This document shows positions 8,458-16,159 of a DNA stretch of 19,750 bases, piece after piece. The stretch comes from CFX5 sp964568485 (GTDB lineage Bacteria; Chloroflexota; Anaerolineae; Caldilineales; Caldilineaceae): assembly GCA_964568485.1 (NCBI GenBank), contig CAZMRA010000065.1, positions 1 through 19,750 on the forward strand. Direction: 5' to 3'. The translations under genes were made by a program, and so were the position numbers. The notes beneath the pieces are model-generated. The model did not search any database, was not told the origin of the DNA, and saw only the letters and a list, made by a program, of their open reading frames with translations. Each line of letters begins with the position of its first letter. The first letter of the stretch is position 1.

Positions 8458-9399
8458 TTATAAAAGTGTCGCCGCCTGAGTTTCGATAGCCGTTACCAAC
8501 GCCTCGATGTAACGCGGATCGTCGTTGAGTGCGGGTGGCCGTTCCAGCCGTATGCCCAACGAGCGTGCGATCTCCTGGGCCTTGATGTCAATGTCATACA
8601 AAATCTCGACATGATCCGAGACAAAGCCAATCGGCACGCTGATCACCTGGGTAATGCCCTGTTCGGCCAAGGCAGCGATGTGCTCTTCCAGTTGGGGGCC
8701 TAACCACGGTTCGGGACTGCGCCCAGCAGACTGGTAGCTCCACGACCACTGATCATCCCGCAAGCTGGCCTGCGTAGCCACCAACTGCGCGGTCTCACGC
8801 AATTGCTGATCGTATGGATCACCCATTTTGAGAATGCGCTCGGGCAAGCTGTGCGCGCTGAAGATCACATGAACTTGGTCGCGCTCAGCGGTGGGCCACT
8901 GCGCTAAGCCATCGATCACCCGCTCGGCCAAGGCGGCAATGTAGGGCGGCGAATCATGGTAGCTAGCAACATGAGCAAAATGGATCTGGCCGTGCACCAT
9001 CGCCAGCCCATCGGCGATCTTTTCCTGATATTTGGCCACACTCAGCTTACTGAAATGGGGCGCCAAGACCACGCTCACCGCATGGGTGATGCCATCGTCG
9101 ACCATCTGGCCCACCACCTCTTCGATCCAGGGCGACCAGTGGCGCATCCCTAGATAGACGCGATACTTGGCTGGATCCAACCGAGCCTGCACAGCATCGG
9201 CCTGGCGCTGGGAAATCTCCAACAACGGCGATTTGCCGCCAATCTGCTGGTAGTTGTGAGTAATCTCGGCCAAGACCGCAGGCGTCGTCGGTCGACCAGC
9301 GCGGATATCGGCCAAGTAGCCAGGAATATCCTCCAGCGAGTTAGGGCCGCCATAGGCCATGATCAAAACGCCGATGGGATAGCGGATTGCTTCACTCAT
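8458..9399 (-). CDS. hemH: Ferrochelatase (likely coproporphyrin type, CpfC)
   Basis: Inserts Fe2+ into a porphyrin. The 313-residue length fits bacterial ferrochelatases. It opens GVLIMAYGGPNSLEDI. The metal-site histidine is H183 in IFSAHSLPERI. YQSAGRSPEPWLGPQLEE (222-239) and IGFVSDHVEILYDID (257-271, with the conserved E265) are hallmarks. The protein contains no cysteine, so it lacks the iron-sulfur cluster found in actinobacterial and animal enzymes. Its ATG overlaps the hemE stop as ATGA, which points to coupled translation. With ChdC in the same cluster the substrate is probably coproporphyrin III, giving coproheme. That assignment rests on context. Confidence 0.96.
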   Translation of the reverse strand: MSEAIRYPIGVLIMAYGGPNSLEDIPGYLADIRAGRPTTPAVLAEITHNYQQIGGKSPLLEISQRQADAVQARLDPAKYRVYLGMRHWSPWIEEVVGQMVDDGITHAVSVVLAPHFSKLSVAKYQEKIADGLAMVHGQIHFAHVASYHDSPPYIAALAERVIDGLAQWPTAERDQVHVIFSAHSLPERILKMGDPYDQQLRETAQLVATQASLRDDQWSWSYQSAGRSPEPWLGPQLEEHIAALAEQGITQVISVPIGFVSDHVEILYDIDIKAQEIARSLGIRLERPPALNDDPRYIEALVTAIETQAATLL

Positions 9400-10469
9400 G
9401 CGGCACCTCCTTGCCCACTGCGGCTGGTCTGCTCGCGCACATACGCCACGAGGCGCTCCACATTGTCATTGGGGGTGCTGGGTAAGATGCCATGCCCCAA
9501 GTTGAAGATATGGCCGGGTCGACCAGCTGCTTGGGTCAAGACTCGGTCAATGTGATATTTCAGTTCACGCCAAGGGGCCAACAAGGCAATCGGCTCCAAA
9601 TTGCCTTGCACCGGCTTATCGTAGCCGATCTGCTGCCACGCCCAATCAAGCGACATGCGCCAGTCGATGCCAAAGACATCACCGCCACAGGAAACAGCGT
9701 CTTGCAAATAGAGACCAGTGCCCGGGCTAAAGTTGATCACCGGCACGCCCGCCTTGCGCACTGCTTGGTATAGTTGCGTGTTGTAGGGCTGCACAAAGCG
9801 CCGATAATCGGCTTGACTTAAGGCCTGCCCTGCCCAAGAGTCGAAAATCTGCAAGGCCGAAGCGCCCGCTTGGACTTGCTTGAGCAGATAATCCGCCTGC
9901 ACAGTGACCAACTTGGTCATCAAGCGTTTCCAGGCAGCCGGCTCACGATACATAAAGGACTTGACCTTGCTGTAGGTGCTGGTGCTGCCTCCTTCGATCG
10001 CATAGCTGGCCAGGGTGAATGGCGCACCGGCAAAGCCGATCAATGGAATGTCGCGCGGCGCCAATTCTTTAGTGACCAACCCAATAGCGGCCAGTGTGCC
10101 GGGCATGGTCTCATCGGCGGGCGGTGTTGCCAGCCGATCCACATCACGCGAGGATTGAATGGCATTTTCGATGTGTGGCCCTTCGCCCTTGATGAAATCC
10201 AGCTTGAGGCCCATGCCGATCAACGGCGGCAGAATGTCAGCAAAGATGATGGCCGCGTCAAAGCCAAAACGGTTGATCGGCTGCAGAGTCACTTCGGCTG
10301 CCAACTCCGGTGTGCGGATGATTTCCAACATGCCATACTGGGCACGCAGCGCCCGATATTCGGCCATGTAGCGCCCGGCTTGGCGCATCAACCAGATCGG
10401 AGTGCGTTCAGTCGGGAGCCCGCGACAAGCGCGCAAAAAGAGAGCGGTAGGTTGCGAATCGGAGGTCAT
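9396..10469 (-). CDS. hemE: Uroporphyrinogen decarboxylase
   Basis: Decarboxylates the four acetate side chains of uroporphyrinogen III to give coproporphyrinogen III, without a cofactor, in the cytosol. The 357 residues match the family. The N-terminal signature PIWLMRQAGRYMAEYR (24-39) carries the substrate-binding arginines R29 and R33. The essential aspartate is D78 in IIFADILPPL. GFAGAPFTLASYAIEGG (145-161) is the second signature. The start overlaps the chdC stop by four bases and the stop overlaps the hemH start by four bases, both as ATGA, so the three genes are probably translationally coupled. It competes with CobA for uroporphyrinogen III. Confidence 0.97.
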   Translation of the reverse strand: MTSDSQPTALFLRACRGLPTERTPIWLMRQAGRYMAEYRALRAQYGMLEIIRTPELAAEVTLQPINRFGFDAAIIFADILPPLIGMGLKLDFIKGEGPHIENAIQSSRDVDRLATPPADETMPGTLAAIGLVTKELAPRDIPLIGFAGAPFTLASYAIEGGSTSTYSKVKSFMYREPAAWKRLMTKLVTVQADYLLKQVQAGASALQIFDSWAGQALSQADYRRFVQPYNTQLYQAVRKAGVPVINFSPGTGLYLQDAVSCGGDVFGIDWRMSLDWAWQQIGYDKPVQGNLEPIALLAPWRELKYHIDRVLTQAAGRPGHIFNLGHGILPSTPNDNVERLVAYVREQTSRSGQGGAA

Positions 10470-11191
10470 GCCGCCCCCTTACCCTGCCAAATCACCTTCC
10501 CAATAAAGAATGGTCCAAGCCGTTCCAGATGGAGCGAAGTCTGTTTGGTTTTGCGCATCCGCTGCACAATTGCTGAAAGCGGCATCAATTCGGGTCCAAC
10601 CAAACCGACCACAAAATCATTATCGTTTTTATCCAGCCCATGGCAGGCCAAGCGGATGTCATGCCCCAAACCGGCCCGGCCAAAGGCACGACCAATGCCA
10701 CCATGCTCTTGCAGAATCACATTTTGTTCTTGGGCACTGAGTTGTTCGAAGGAGCCTGACCGGCGCAGCGGATACCAAATCGCCCAAGCCAGTTGTGGAT
10801 CGTGCAAGCGGCGCAGCGGTCGCTCGATCAACGCATCGACCAGATCGGGCTCGTAGCCAACGGCATAGGTGCGCCCAAAGAGGGTGTGCTCAGGCTTGGG
10901 AGTCAGCTCAGAAAAAGGTGAGCGGCGTAAAAAACTGTGAAATTTGTCGATAAAGTCATTCGGATCTTCACTGTAAGTGACCAATCCGACGCCGTTAGGA
11001 TCGTTGAGCTCGGCATAGAGCACACCGGGAATGCCTGCTGCATCCAAGGCTTCGATCAAAGCTTCACGGCTTTCAACATCGCCAAAGGCCATCATCTGCA
11101 TATAGAGTCGCCGATCGCTGGCAATGATCTCGCCATTTGCCGTGCGTGCGATCTCGCGGATATCAATCGTTTCTGGTGTTGGGTGACCCAT
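10466..11191 (-). CDS. chdC: Chlorite-dismutase-family coproheme decarboxylase (HemQ/ChdC)
   Basis: Proposed to convert coproheme III to heme b by two oxidative decarboxylations, the last step of the coproporphyrin-dependent pathway. The 241 residues show two repeated ferredoxin-like halves. The second half contains IWYPLRRSG with Y140, which aligns with the reactive tyrosine of ChdC enzymes (YPM-KRR motif). EHGGIGRAF follows with H163, matching the proximal heme ligand, then the GLDKNDNDFVVGL segment and a closing LGPFFIGKVIW. Having both Tyr and His favours the decarboxylase over a true chlorite dismutase. The position between hemB and hemE supports this strongly. The ribosome site is weak (AAGGGAT). 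The activity is inferred from motifs and context, not shown. Confidence 0.88.
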   Translation of the reverse strand: MGHPTPETIDIREIARTANGEIIASDRRLYMQMMAFGDVESREALIEALDAAGIPGVLYAELNDPNGVGLVTYSEDPNDFIDKFHSFLRRSPFSELTPKPEHTLFGRTYAVGYEPDLVDALIERPLRRLHDPQLAWAIWYPLRRSGSFEQLSAQEQNVILQEHGGIGRAFGRAGLGHDIRLACHGLDKNDNDFVVGLVGPELMPLSAIVQRMRKTKQTSLHLERLGPFFIGKVIWQGKGAA

Positions 11192-11279
11192 TTCTATCTT
11201 ATCCCTTTATCAAACATGGTCATCTTCAGATGAACCATTGAGCTAGCTAATGAATGTTCGTTTGGGAACGGTACGTAAG

Positions 11280-12359
11280 CTAGGGTTCCCTTGATTCAGT
11301 CAACCAGCGGGCCGCATCTTTGGCAAAATAAGTGATAATCAGATCAGCCCCGGCCCGTTTGATGCCGATCAGCAATTCCAACGCCGCCTGTCGTTCATCG
11401 ATCCAGCCATTGGCGGCGGCCGATTTGATCATGCTGTACTCGCCACTGACGTTATAGGCCGCCAGAGGCAATTCGGGGAAATGCTCACGCAGTTGATGAA
11501 TCACATCTAAATAGGCCCACGCTGGCTTGACCATCAAGAAGTCAGCCCCTTCTTCCACATCAATTGCGGCCTCGCGCAAGGCTTCGCGACGATTGGCCGG
11601 GTCCATTTGATGGGTCTTGCGGTCACCGAATTTGGGCGCGCCTTGGGCTGCTTCGCGGAATGGGCCGTAAAAGGCCGACGCATACTTCACCGCATAGGAC
11701 ATGATCGGAATGTGCGTAAAGTCATGCTCATCCAACGCCGCTCGAATCGTCTCCACCATCCCGTCGATCATGCCGCTGGGCGCGACAATGTCTGCCCCGG
11801 CTTGGGCATGCGAGACCACCACCTGGGCCAACACAGCCAAGGTTTCATCGTTGAGTACATAACCGGCTTCGAGATGGACATGGCCGTGGGAAGGGTCATT
11901 GAGCAAGCCACAATGGCCGTGATCGGTGTATTCGCACAAGCAGACATCGGTAATGACAATCAACTCTGGCACAGCGGCCTTGATGGCACGAATTGCCTGC
12001 TGCACAATGCCATCCTCCGCAAAATTCTCTAGTCCAATCGGGTCTTTGTGTGCGGGAATACCAAAGAGCAGCACGGACGGAATCCCTAAGCGATAGATTT
12101 CTTCAGCTTCAGCGGCCAGTTGATCGATCGAGAGCTGAAAGACGCCGGGCATCGAGCTGATCCCCTGACGCACATTTTGGCCGTGAGTCACAAAGAGCGG
12201 ATAGATCAAATCCGCCGGATCCAGGCTCGTTTCGCGCACCATGGCGCGCAGCAAGGGCGAACGGCGCAAACGCCGCGGCCGCTGGACGAGATTCGTCGCC
12301 AGGACGGGTATGGTCGTAGTTGTAGCAGCATCATGACCGTTGCTGCGCACTTTGCTCAT
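11280..12359 (-). CDS. hemB: Porphobilinogen synthase (5-aminolevulinate dehydratase), zinc type
   Basis: Condenses two 5-aminolevulinate molecules to porphobilinogen, normally as an octamer. The 359 residues include about 25 low-complexity residues at the N terminus (a run of threonines) before the conserved PRRLRRSPLLRAMVRET. The metal motif ITDVCLCEYTDHGHCG carries C140, C142 and C150, so this is a zinc-dependent enzyme rather than the aspartate-rich magnesium form. The two Schiff-base lysines are K225 (SYAVKYASAFYGPFREA) and K278 (FLMVKPAWAYLD). The ATG overlaps the hemCD stop as ATGA. chdC follows after 88 bases, the widest space before the hemA-hemL gap, and that space holds no recognisable terminator. 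Confidence 0.97.
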   Translation of the reverse strand: MSKVRSNGHDAATTTTIPVLATNLVQRPRRLRRSPLLRAMVRETSLDPADLIYPLFVTHGQNVRQGISSMPGVFQLSIDQLAAEAEEIYRLGIPSVLLFGIPAHKDPIGLENFAEDGIVQQAIRAIKAAVPELIVITDVCLCEYTDHGHCGLLNDPSHGHVHLEAGYVLNDETLAVLAQVVVSHAQAGADIVAPSGMIDGMVETIRAALDEHDFTHIPIMSYAVKYASAFYGPFREAAQGAPKFGDRKTHQMDPANRREALREAAIDVEEGADFLMVKPAWAYLDVIHQLREHFPELPLAAYNVSGEYSMIKSAAANGWIDERQAALELLIGIKRAGADLIITYFAKDAARWLTESREP

Positions 12360-14095
12360 CGATTGACTCCCCTAAAGGTAATAATTGCTTGAACCAGGCC
12401 TTCGTCGGTGGCGGCTGGTGCTTGGACAATCTCCGCAAAGCCCGCCGCACGGGCTGTATCCGCCGTCACCGGGCCGATACAGAGCGCTGGGATCCGCTGC
12501 ACTTGCGCCCAAAGGCTAGGCTCATCCTGCACCGCGGTCACCAAGTTGCGGACCGTCGAACTACTGGTGAAGATGAGCAGATCGAGCCCGCGGGCTAATT
12601 CGCCCCGCGCCGTATCGGACAAAGGCACCGGCACCGTATCGTAGATAGCAATGGCGTCGACCGCGGCCCCCTGGGCATGCAACTGCTCCGCCAAAACCGG
12701 GCGCGCAATGCGAGCTTGTGGCAAGAGCACACGTTGCCCTGTCAGATCACCCAAGCGCTCTGCGAGGGATTCTGCCACGAAGGTCGTCGGCATGACTGTA
12801 GGTTGCAGGCCAAACGCACGGATGGCTTCGGCGGTTGCTGGCCCAATGGCCGCGACTTGCAGCGACGCCAGATCACTCAGCGGGCGGCCACTTGCCTGCC
12901 ACTGCGCCTGCCAAATCTGCACTGCGTTGACACTGGTAAAGACCAGCCATGTGTATTCTTTAATCTGGGCAATGGCCTGAGCGAGTGCCTGTTGTTCCGC
13001 CAATGGTTGGATGGCAATCATCGGCAGGAGAATAGGTTCTGCGCCGAGTGCTCGGATTTGCTCAGCCAAATCAGCTGCTTGTTCTTGAGGGCGTGTGATG
13101 CCAACCCGCAAATTTTGTAACGGTAAGCGTGGCGATGCCCCCGAAGCTGTGCTCGCAACCGGATCCTCTTGCAGCAAAGTTGCTGCACCCTCGGCAAAGG
13201 CTTGCTCAGCCAACATGGCAGCGACTTCTAAAGCCGAGCCTTGACCTTGCAGGCGAATCACCCGTTGGCCATCCAGCGAACTGACGAGTGCAGTGAGTTC
13301 AAGTAACTCGCCGGTTTCGTCAAGTGCCCGGGCATAGGCCGCTACCGGCGCCGAACAGCCCCCACCCAAAAGCCGCAAAAACTCACGCTCAGCGTTGACC
13401 GCCGCCCGAACAGCTTTGTCTTCCAACGGCGCCAACAAGCGCAAGATCGCCTCGTCGTCAGCGCGACATTGCACCGCCAAAGCTCCTTGCCCAGGCGCAG
13501 GCAGCATCGTCGTCAACGGCAACCATTCGCTGATGTGCTCGGTCAATTCCAGGCGAGCCACACCGGCCGCGGCCAAAATGGTGGCATCATAATCGCCCTC
13601 TTGCACCTTGCGCAGCCGCGTCCCCACATTGCCGCGAATCGGGCGCATCGTGAGGTCCGGACGGCTGGCCAAGAGTTGTGCTGCCCTGCGTGGGCTACTG
13701 GTGCCCACAACTGCGCCGGCGGGCAAAGTCGCCAACTGCATCCCCTCCCGGGCGATGAGTACATCCTCAACCGGCGCTCGCTGGGGGATCGCACCTATCG
13801 TCAGGCCAGGTGCATTCTCAACTGGCAGATCCTTTAGCGAATGCACGGCTAGGTCGATCTCACCGTTGCGCAACGCTTCTTCCAATTCCAATGTAAAAAG
13901 CCCCTTGCCTCCAATTTCAGGTAAGGGCTGATTTTGTGCTTGGGTTTTGTCACCCTGGGTGGTCATGTGGCGGATCGCGCAGGTCAAGCCGGGCCAGGCC
14001 GTTTGTAACTGAGCGATGATATGTTGAGTTTGCCAAAGTGCCAAGGCCGAAGTGCGGGTTCCGATGGTTAGCTTTGGCAAAGCAGAAGACTGCAT
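12356..14095 (-). CDS. hemCD: Hydroxymethylbilane synthase fused to uroporphyrinogen-III synthase
   Basis: One 579-residue polypeptide carries two consecutive enzymes. Residues 1 to about 305 are HemC: IGTRTSALALWQTQ at the start, the catalytic aspartate D89 in VHSLKDLPV, GTSSPRRAAQL, RGNVGTRLRK, and C247 in LGGGCSAPVAAYA, which anchors the dipyrromethane cofactor. A linker of about 20 residues leads to HemD from about residue 328 (LRVGITRPQEQAADLAEQI), with the two-lobed pattern of uroporphyrinogen-III synthase (LVFTSVNAVQIW, LLIFTSSSTVRNL, ALCIGPVTADTARAAGF). The fusion could pass the short-lived hydroxymethylbilane directly to the cyclising enzyme. It is the first gene of the heme cluster. 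A promoter and a CRP-like site stand upstream, and the previous transcription unit is closed by a terminator. Confidence 0.96.
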   Translation of the reverse strand: MQSSALPKLTIGTRTSALALWQTQHIIAQLQTAWPGLTCAIRHMTTQGDKTQAQNQPLPEIGGKGLFTLELEEALRNGEIDLAVHSLKDLPVENAPGLTIGAIPQRAPVEDVLIAREGMQLATLPAGAVVGTSSPRRAAQLLASRPDLTMRPIRGNVGTRLRKVQEGDYDATILAAAGVARLELTEHISEWLPLTTMLPAPGQGALAVQCRADDEAILRLLAPLEDKAVRAAVNAEREFLRLLGGGCSAPVAAYARALDETGELLELTALVSSLDGQRVIRLQGQGSALEVAAMLAEQAFAEGAATLLQEDPVASTASGASPRLPLQNLRVGITRPQEQAADLAEQIRALGAEPILLPMIAIQPLAEQQALAQAIAQIKEYTWLVFTSVNAVQIWQAQWQASGRPLSDLASLQVAAIGPATAEAIRAFGLQPTVMPTTFVAESLAERLGDLTGQRVLLPQARIARPVLAEQLHAQGAAVDAIAIYDTVPVPLSDTARGELARGLDLLIFTSSSTVRNLVTAVQDEPSLWAQVQRIPALCIGPVTADTARAAGFAEIVQAPAATDEGLVQAIITFRGVNR

Positions 14096-14115
14096 GGCAC
14101 ATTCCCGTGATGGTT

Positions 14116-14141
14116 CAGGGATTAACCAAGGCTAACCCCTG
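14116..14141 (-). other. Stem-loop in the hemCD leader
   Basis: CAGGGATTA (14116-14124) faces TAACCCCTG (14133-14141): nine pairs with one mismatch and an eight-base loop. It lies in the expected 5' leader, ending 20 bases before the hemCD ATG. The hairpin could influence ribosome access. No known riboswitch fold is recognisable. Confidence 0.35.
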
Positions 14142-14167
14142 AGTTAATTCTATGTAAATCTAAGTAA

Positions 14168-14196
14168 ATCTTACTTGGCTTCCCCGATTTGGTCAA
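14168..14196 (-). promoter_or_regulatory. Predicted sigma70-type promoter of the heme cluster
   Basis: On the minus strand TTGACC (14196-14191) and TAAGAT (14173-14168) are separated by 17 bases, giving a leader of about 66 bases before hemCD. The direct repeat GTAAATCT occurs at 14154-14161 and 14164-14171, ten bases apart. It covers the -10 and the expected start, as an operator would. Confidence 0.5.
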
Positions 14197-14203
14197 ATTC
14201 TGG

Positions 14204-14221
14204 TTGTGAGAAAACTCACAA
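14204..14221. promoter_or_regulatory. CRP/FNR-family operator-like dyad upstream of hemCD
   Basis: TTGTGAGAAAACTCACAA is a perfect seven-base dyad around four A and contains TGTGA-N6-TCACA, the consensus recognised by CRP-class regulators. It lies seven bases upstream of the predicted -35 and is centred about 51 bases before the expected start point. This position suits activation or co-regulation of the heme cluster. The regulator is not encoded in this window. Confidence 0.6.
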
Positions 14222-14225
14222 TAAC

Positions 14226-14252
14226 AAAAAAGGCTGCTCATCATGAGCAGCC
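14226..14252 (-). terminator. Rho-independent terminator after the siroheme genes
   Basis: On the minus strand GGCTGCTCA, loop TGA, then TGAGCAGCC, followed directly by TTTTTT: nine perfect pairs rich in G+C plus a U-run. It lies 63 bases after the Met8-like gene and separates that unit from hemCD. Confidence 0.92.
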
Positions 14253-14314
14253 ATCGCATTTTGCGGGCAATTTTTGTGCAAGTTTACAGGAAAGCCAGAA
14301 ACCGGCCGTTGCCG

Positions 14315-14773
14315 CTATCCGTTTTTGAGCCAAGCAGCGATCTGATCGCGCACGGCTGTTGCACGGCGCGGGCTGCGTCCACCTGTACCTACCGCCACCA
14401 CCAGATCATCCTGGCGATGGACAGCAGGCACATGGAAATCCCCTTCCGCAGGGGCGTCTGCCACATTACAGAGGATATTGGCTTGGCGAGCTGCTTGGGC
14501 AACTTCGGCATTGACCGCCCGTTGATTGGTAGCGGCAAAGACCAAGGTTGCACCAACCAAGTCACCAGGCTGGTAAGGACGTGCTAGCCATTCGAGGTGT
14601 CCCTCTGCAGCCCATTCCTGCAGGCGCGGAGTCGCGGCCGGGCTGATCAAACGAGTGGGCACACCTGCGGCCAGCAAGCCGGTCACCTTGCGCTCACCGA
14701 CAATCCCACCACCAATGACGACAGCCAGCAAGCCCTCTAAATTGGTTAGGTAGAGAGGATAAACTGCAGCCAT
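14315..14773 (-). CDS. Short precorrin-2 dehydrogenase (Met8/CysG N-terminal family)
   Basis: Uses NAD+ to oxidise precorrin-2 to sirohydrochlorin. The 152 residues contain the Rossmann motif VVIGGGIVGERKV (18-30), then VFAATNQRAVN and CNVADAPAEGDFHVPA, where D106 matches the catalytic aspartate of CysG. The protein ends soon after GGRSPRRATAVRDQI, so it lacks the helical C-terminal dimerisation and chelatase part that brings Met8-type proteins to about 200 residues or more. The stop lies in normal sequence followed by a terminator, so the short form looks natural. A separate CbiX chelatase in the same unit could supply the missing metal insertion. It starts 10 bases after cobA ends, without a strong ribosome site, suggesting coupled translation. 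Confidence 0.9.
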   Translation of the reverse strand: MAAVYPLYLTNLEGLLAVVIGGGIVGERKVTGLLAAGVPTRLISPAATPRLQEWAAEGHLEWLARPYQPGDLVGATLVFAATNQRAVNAEVAQAARQANILCNVADAPAEGDFHVPAVHRQDDLVVAVGTGGRSPRRATAVRDQIAAWLKNG

Positions 14774-14783
14774 ATTTAGGAGA

Positions 14784-15650
14784 TCAGCCTACTGGCTGCT
14801 CCAGCAGAGAGACATTGGCAAATGTGCTGATCTCCGCTGTTTCCGTGGTCCAGGTAGAGAAGGCTTCAGCAGAGCGTGTCCAGGCCAATTCTTGATGCAA
14901 CGCGGCCACTTCGCCGATCACAATCACCGCCGGCGACGTGAGCCCGGCATGGGCGATGGCATCGGCAATGGTCGCCAGGGTTGCGCTGACCACTTGTTGT
15001 TCGGCCGTGCTACCCCAACGGATGGCAGCCGCTGGGGTGTCGGCGGCGCGGCCAGCTTGTAATAACGCCTTGGCGATCTCGTCAATTTGGGCCACACCCA
15101 TCAAAATCACCAAGGTAGGAATCCGTGACAACGCATCCCAATCGGTTGCGCTCGCAGTCTGTTCGCGGCGTTCATGGCCAGTCACCACCGCAAAGCTGGT
15201 TGCGATCCCGCGGTGTGTCACGGGAATACCGGCATAGGCCGGCGCCGCAATGGCCGAGGAGACGCCGGGCACAATCTCGTAGGGCAACCCAGCAGCGCGC
15301 AGGGCCAACGCTTCTTCCCCGCCGCGCCCGAAAACAAAGGGGTCGCCTCCCTTGAGGCGCACAACTTGCAGGCCAGCCTGCACAGATGTCACCAAAAGCT
15401 GATTGATCTCCTCTTGACTAGCCACATGATGATCCGGCCCCTTGCCAACATAGATCTGCTTAGCATCGGGGCGACATTCGGACAGCAACTCGTGCGCGAT
15501 CAGCCGGTCGTAGATCACCACATCCGCGGCTTGCAACAGACGCAACCCGCGCACTGTGATCAGGTCGGCTCGACCTGGGCCAGCGCCCACCAGATAAGCC
15601 TTGCCGGGGTGAGACAATTCACCACGGGTCAATGCGGGAGTAGTCGTCAT
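14784..15650 (-). CDS. cobA: Uroporphyrinogen-III C-methyltransferase (SUMT)
   Basis: Adds two methyl groups from S-adenosylmethionine to uroporphyrinogen III, making precorrin-2 for siroheme and corrinoids. The 288 residues show AYLVGAGPGRADLITVRG (18-35, the N-terminal loop, with GRAD where GDPD is more usual), YDRLIAHELL, VRLKGGDPFVFGRGGEEA (97-114), PGVSSAIAAPAYAGIPVTHR and VVTGHE. All are diagnostic of the family. The ATG at 15650 is chosen because longer starts add residues unlike the family. AAAGGA lies 12 bases upstream, rather far. It begins two bases after the cbiX stop and is followed by the Met8-like gene, so the three form one unit. Confidence 0.95.
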   Translation of the reverse strand: MTTTPALTRGELSHPGKAYLVGAGPGRADLITVRGLRLLQAADVVIYDRLIAHELLSECRPDAKQIYVGKGPDHHVASQEEINQLLVTSVQAGLQVVRLKGGDPFVFGRGGEEALALRAAGLPYEIVPGVSSAIAAPAYAGIPVTHRGIATSFAVVTGHERREQTASATDWDALSRIPTLVILMGVAQIDEIAKALLQAGRAADTPAAAIRWGSTAEQQVVSATLATIADAIAHAGLTSPAVIVIGEVAALHQELAWTRSAEAFSTWTTETAEISTFANVSLLEQPVG

Positions 15651-15652
15651 AG

Positions 15653-16150
15653 TTACTGTAATTCCTTTCGAACCGTTATACCGGCCTTGACACATACATG
15701 CCGAGCGATTGCACACTGAGCAGCGACAATTCGGGTGGCGACCACATCGACCAACAACGGATCGTCCGCCAAGTGGTGAGCAATACGGATATCAAGCGAG
15801 GGATGACGAGCAATTGCTTCGGCAAAGAGTGCTGGCAGATCACGGCGGACATGTCGGCCCAAATGCAAGAAATAGGGCAACACTGCAATGCGATTGACAC
15901 CGGCAGCGGCCAGTTGATCAAACGCATCAAGGATCGCCGGTTGATTGCAATCCAAATAGCCAATGGAAGCAGGCCCATAGCCGAGTTGCTGTTGGACGCC
16001 TGCTAACACGGCTGCAACCGGTTGGTTAGCCTCCTCAATGGGCGTCCCATGCGCCACAAATAATAAACCTGTACTGGAGGATGGATAGTCATCAACAGCC
16101 TGCAGGCGTAATTTGGCCAACGACACCAAGGCAGGATGCTGGCCCAGCAC
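15653..16150 (-). CDS. cbiX: CbiX/SirB-type sirohydrochlorin chelatase, N-terminal part lost at the assembly join
   Basis: Inserts Fe2+ (siroheme) or Co2+ (cobalamin) into sirohydrochlorin. The visible 165 residues begin with what looks like the end of a first CbiX domain (LGQHPALVSLAKLRLQAV), then a short linker (DDYPSSST). A complete second domain follows with GLLFVAHGTPIEEANQP (metal-site histidine in AHG) and IAVLPYFLHLGRHVRRDLP (second histidine in GRH). The open frame continues upstream to 16705, but beyond about 16150 it is only the antisense of accC, so that longer protein is an artefact. Which metal is used cannot be decided. It is the first visible gene of the cbiX-cobA-Met8 unit; its start and promoter are missing. 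Confidence 0.88.
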   Translation of the reverse strand: MLGQHPALVSLAKLRLQAVDDYPSSSTGLLFVAHGTPIEEANQPVAAVLAGVQQQLGYGPASIGYLDCNQPAILDAFDQLAAAGVNRIAVLPYFLHLGRHVRRDLPALFAEAIARHPSLDIRIAHHLADDPLLVDVVATRIVAAQCAIARHVCVKAGITVRKELQ

Positions 16151-16159
16151 CTCGTGATG
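16148..16159. other. Probable chimeric assembly junction
   Basis: Minus-strand similarity to CbiX holds up to LGQHP, whose last codon ends at 16147. Plus-strand similarity to biotin carboxylase begins at GERC, codon 16160. Base composition, coding strand and gene content all change here. No inverted repeats, duplicated target or N run are present. Confidence 0.88.

Noticed and set aside
9870..10856. 328-codon plus-strand frame opposite hemE and chdC
   Set aside because: It is a shadow frame antisense to two well-supported genes and has no recognisable domain.
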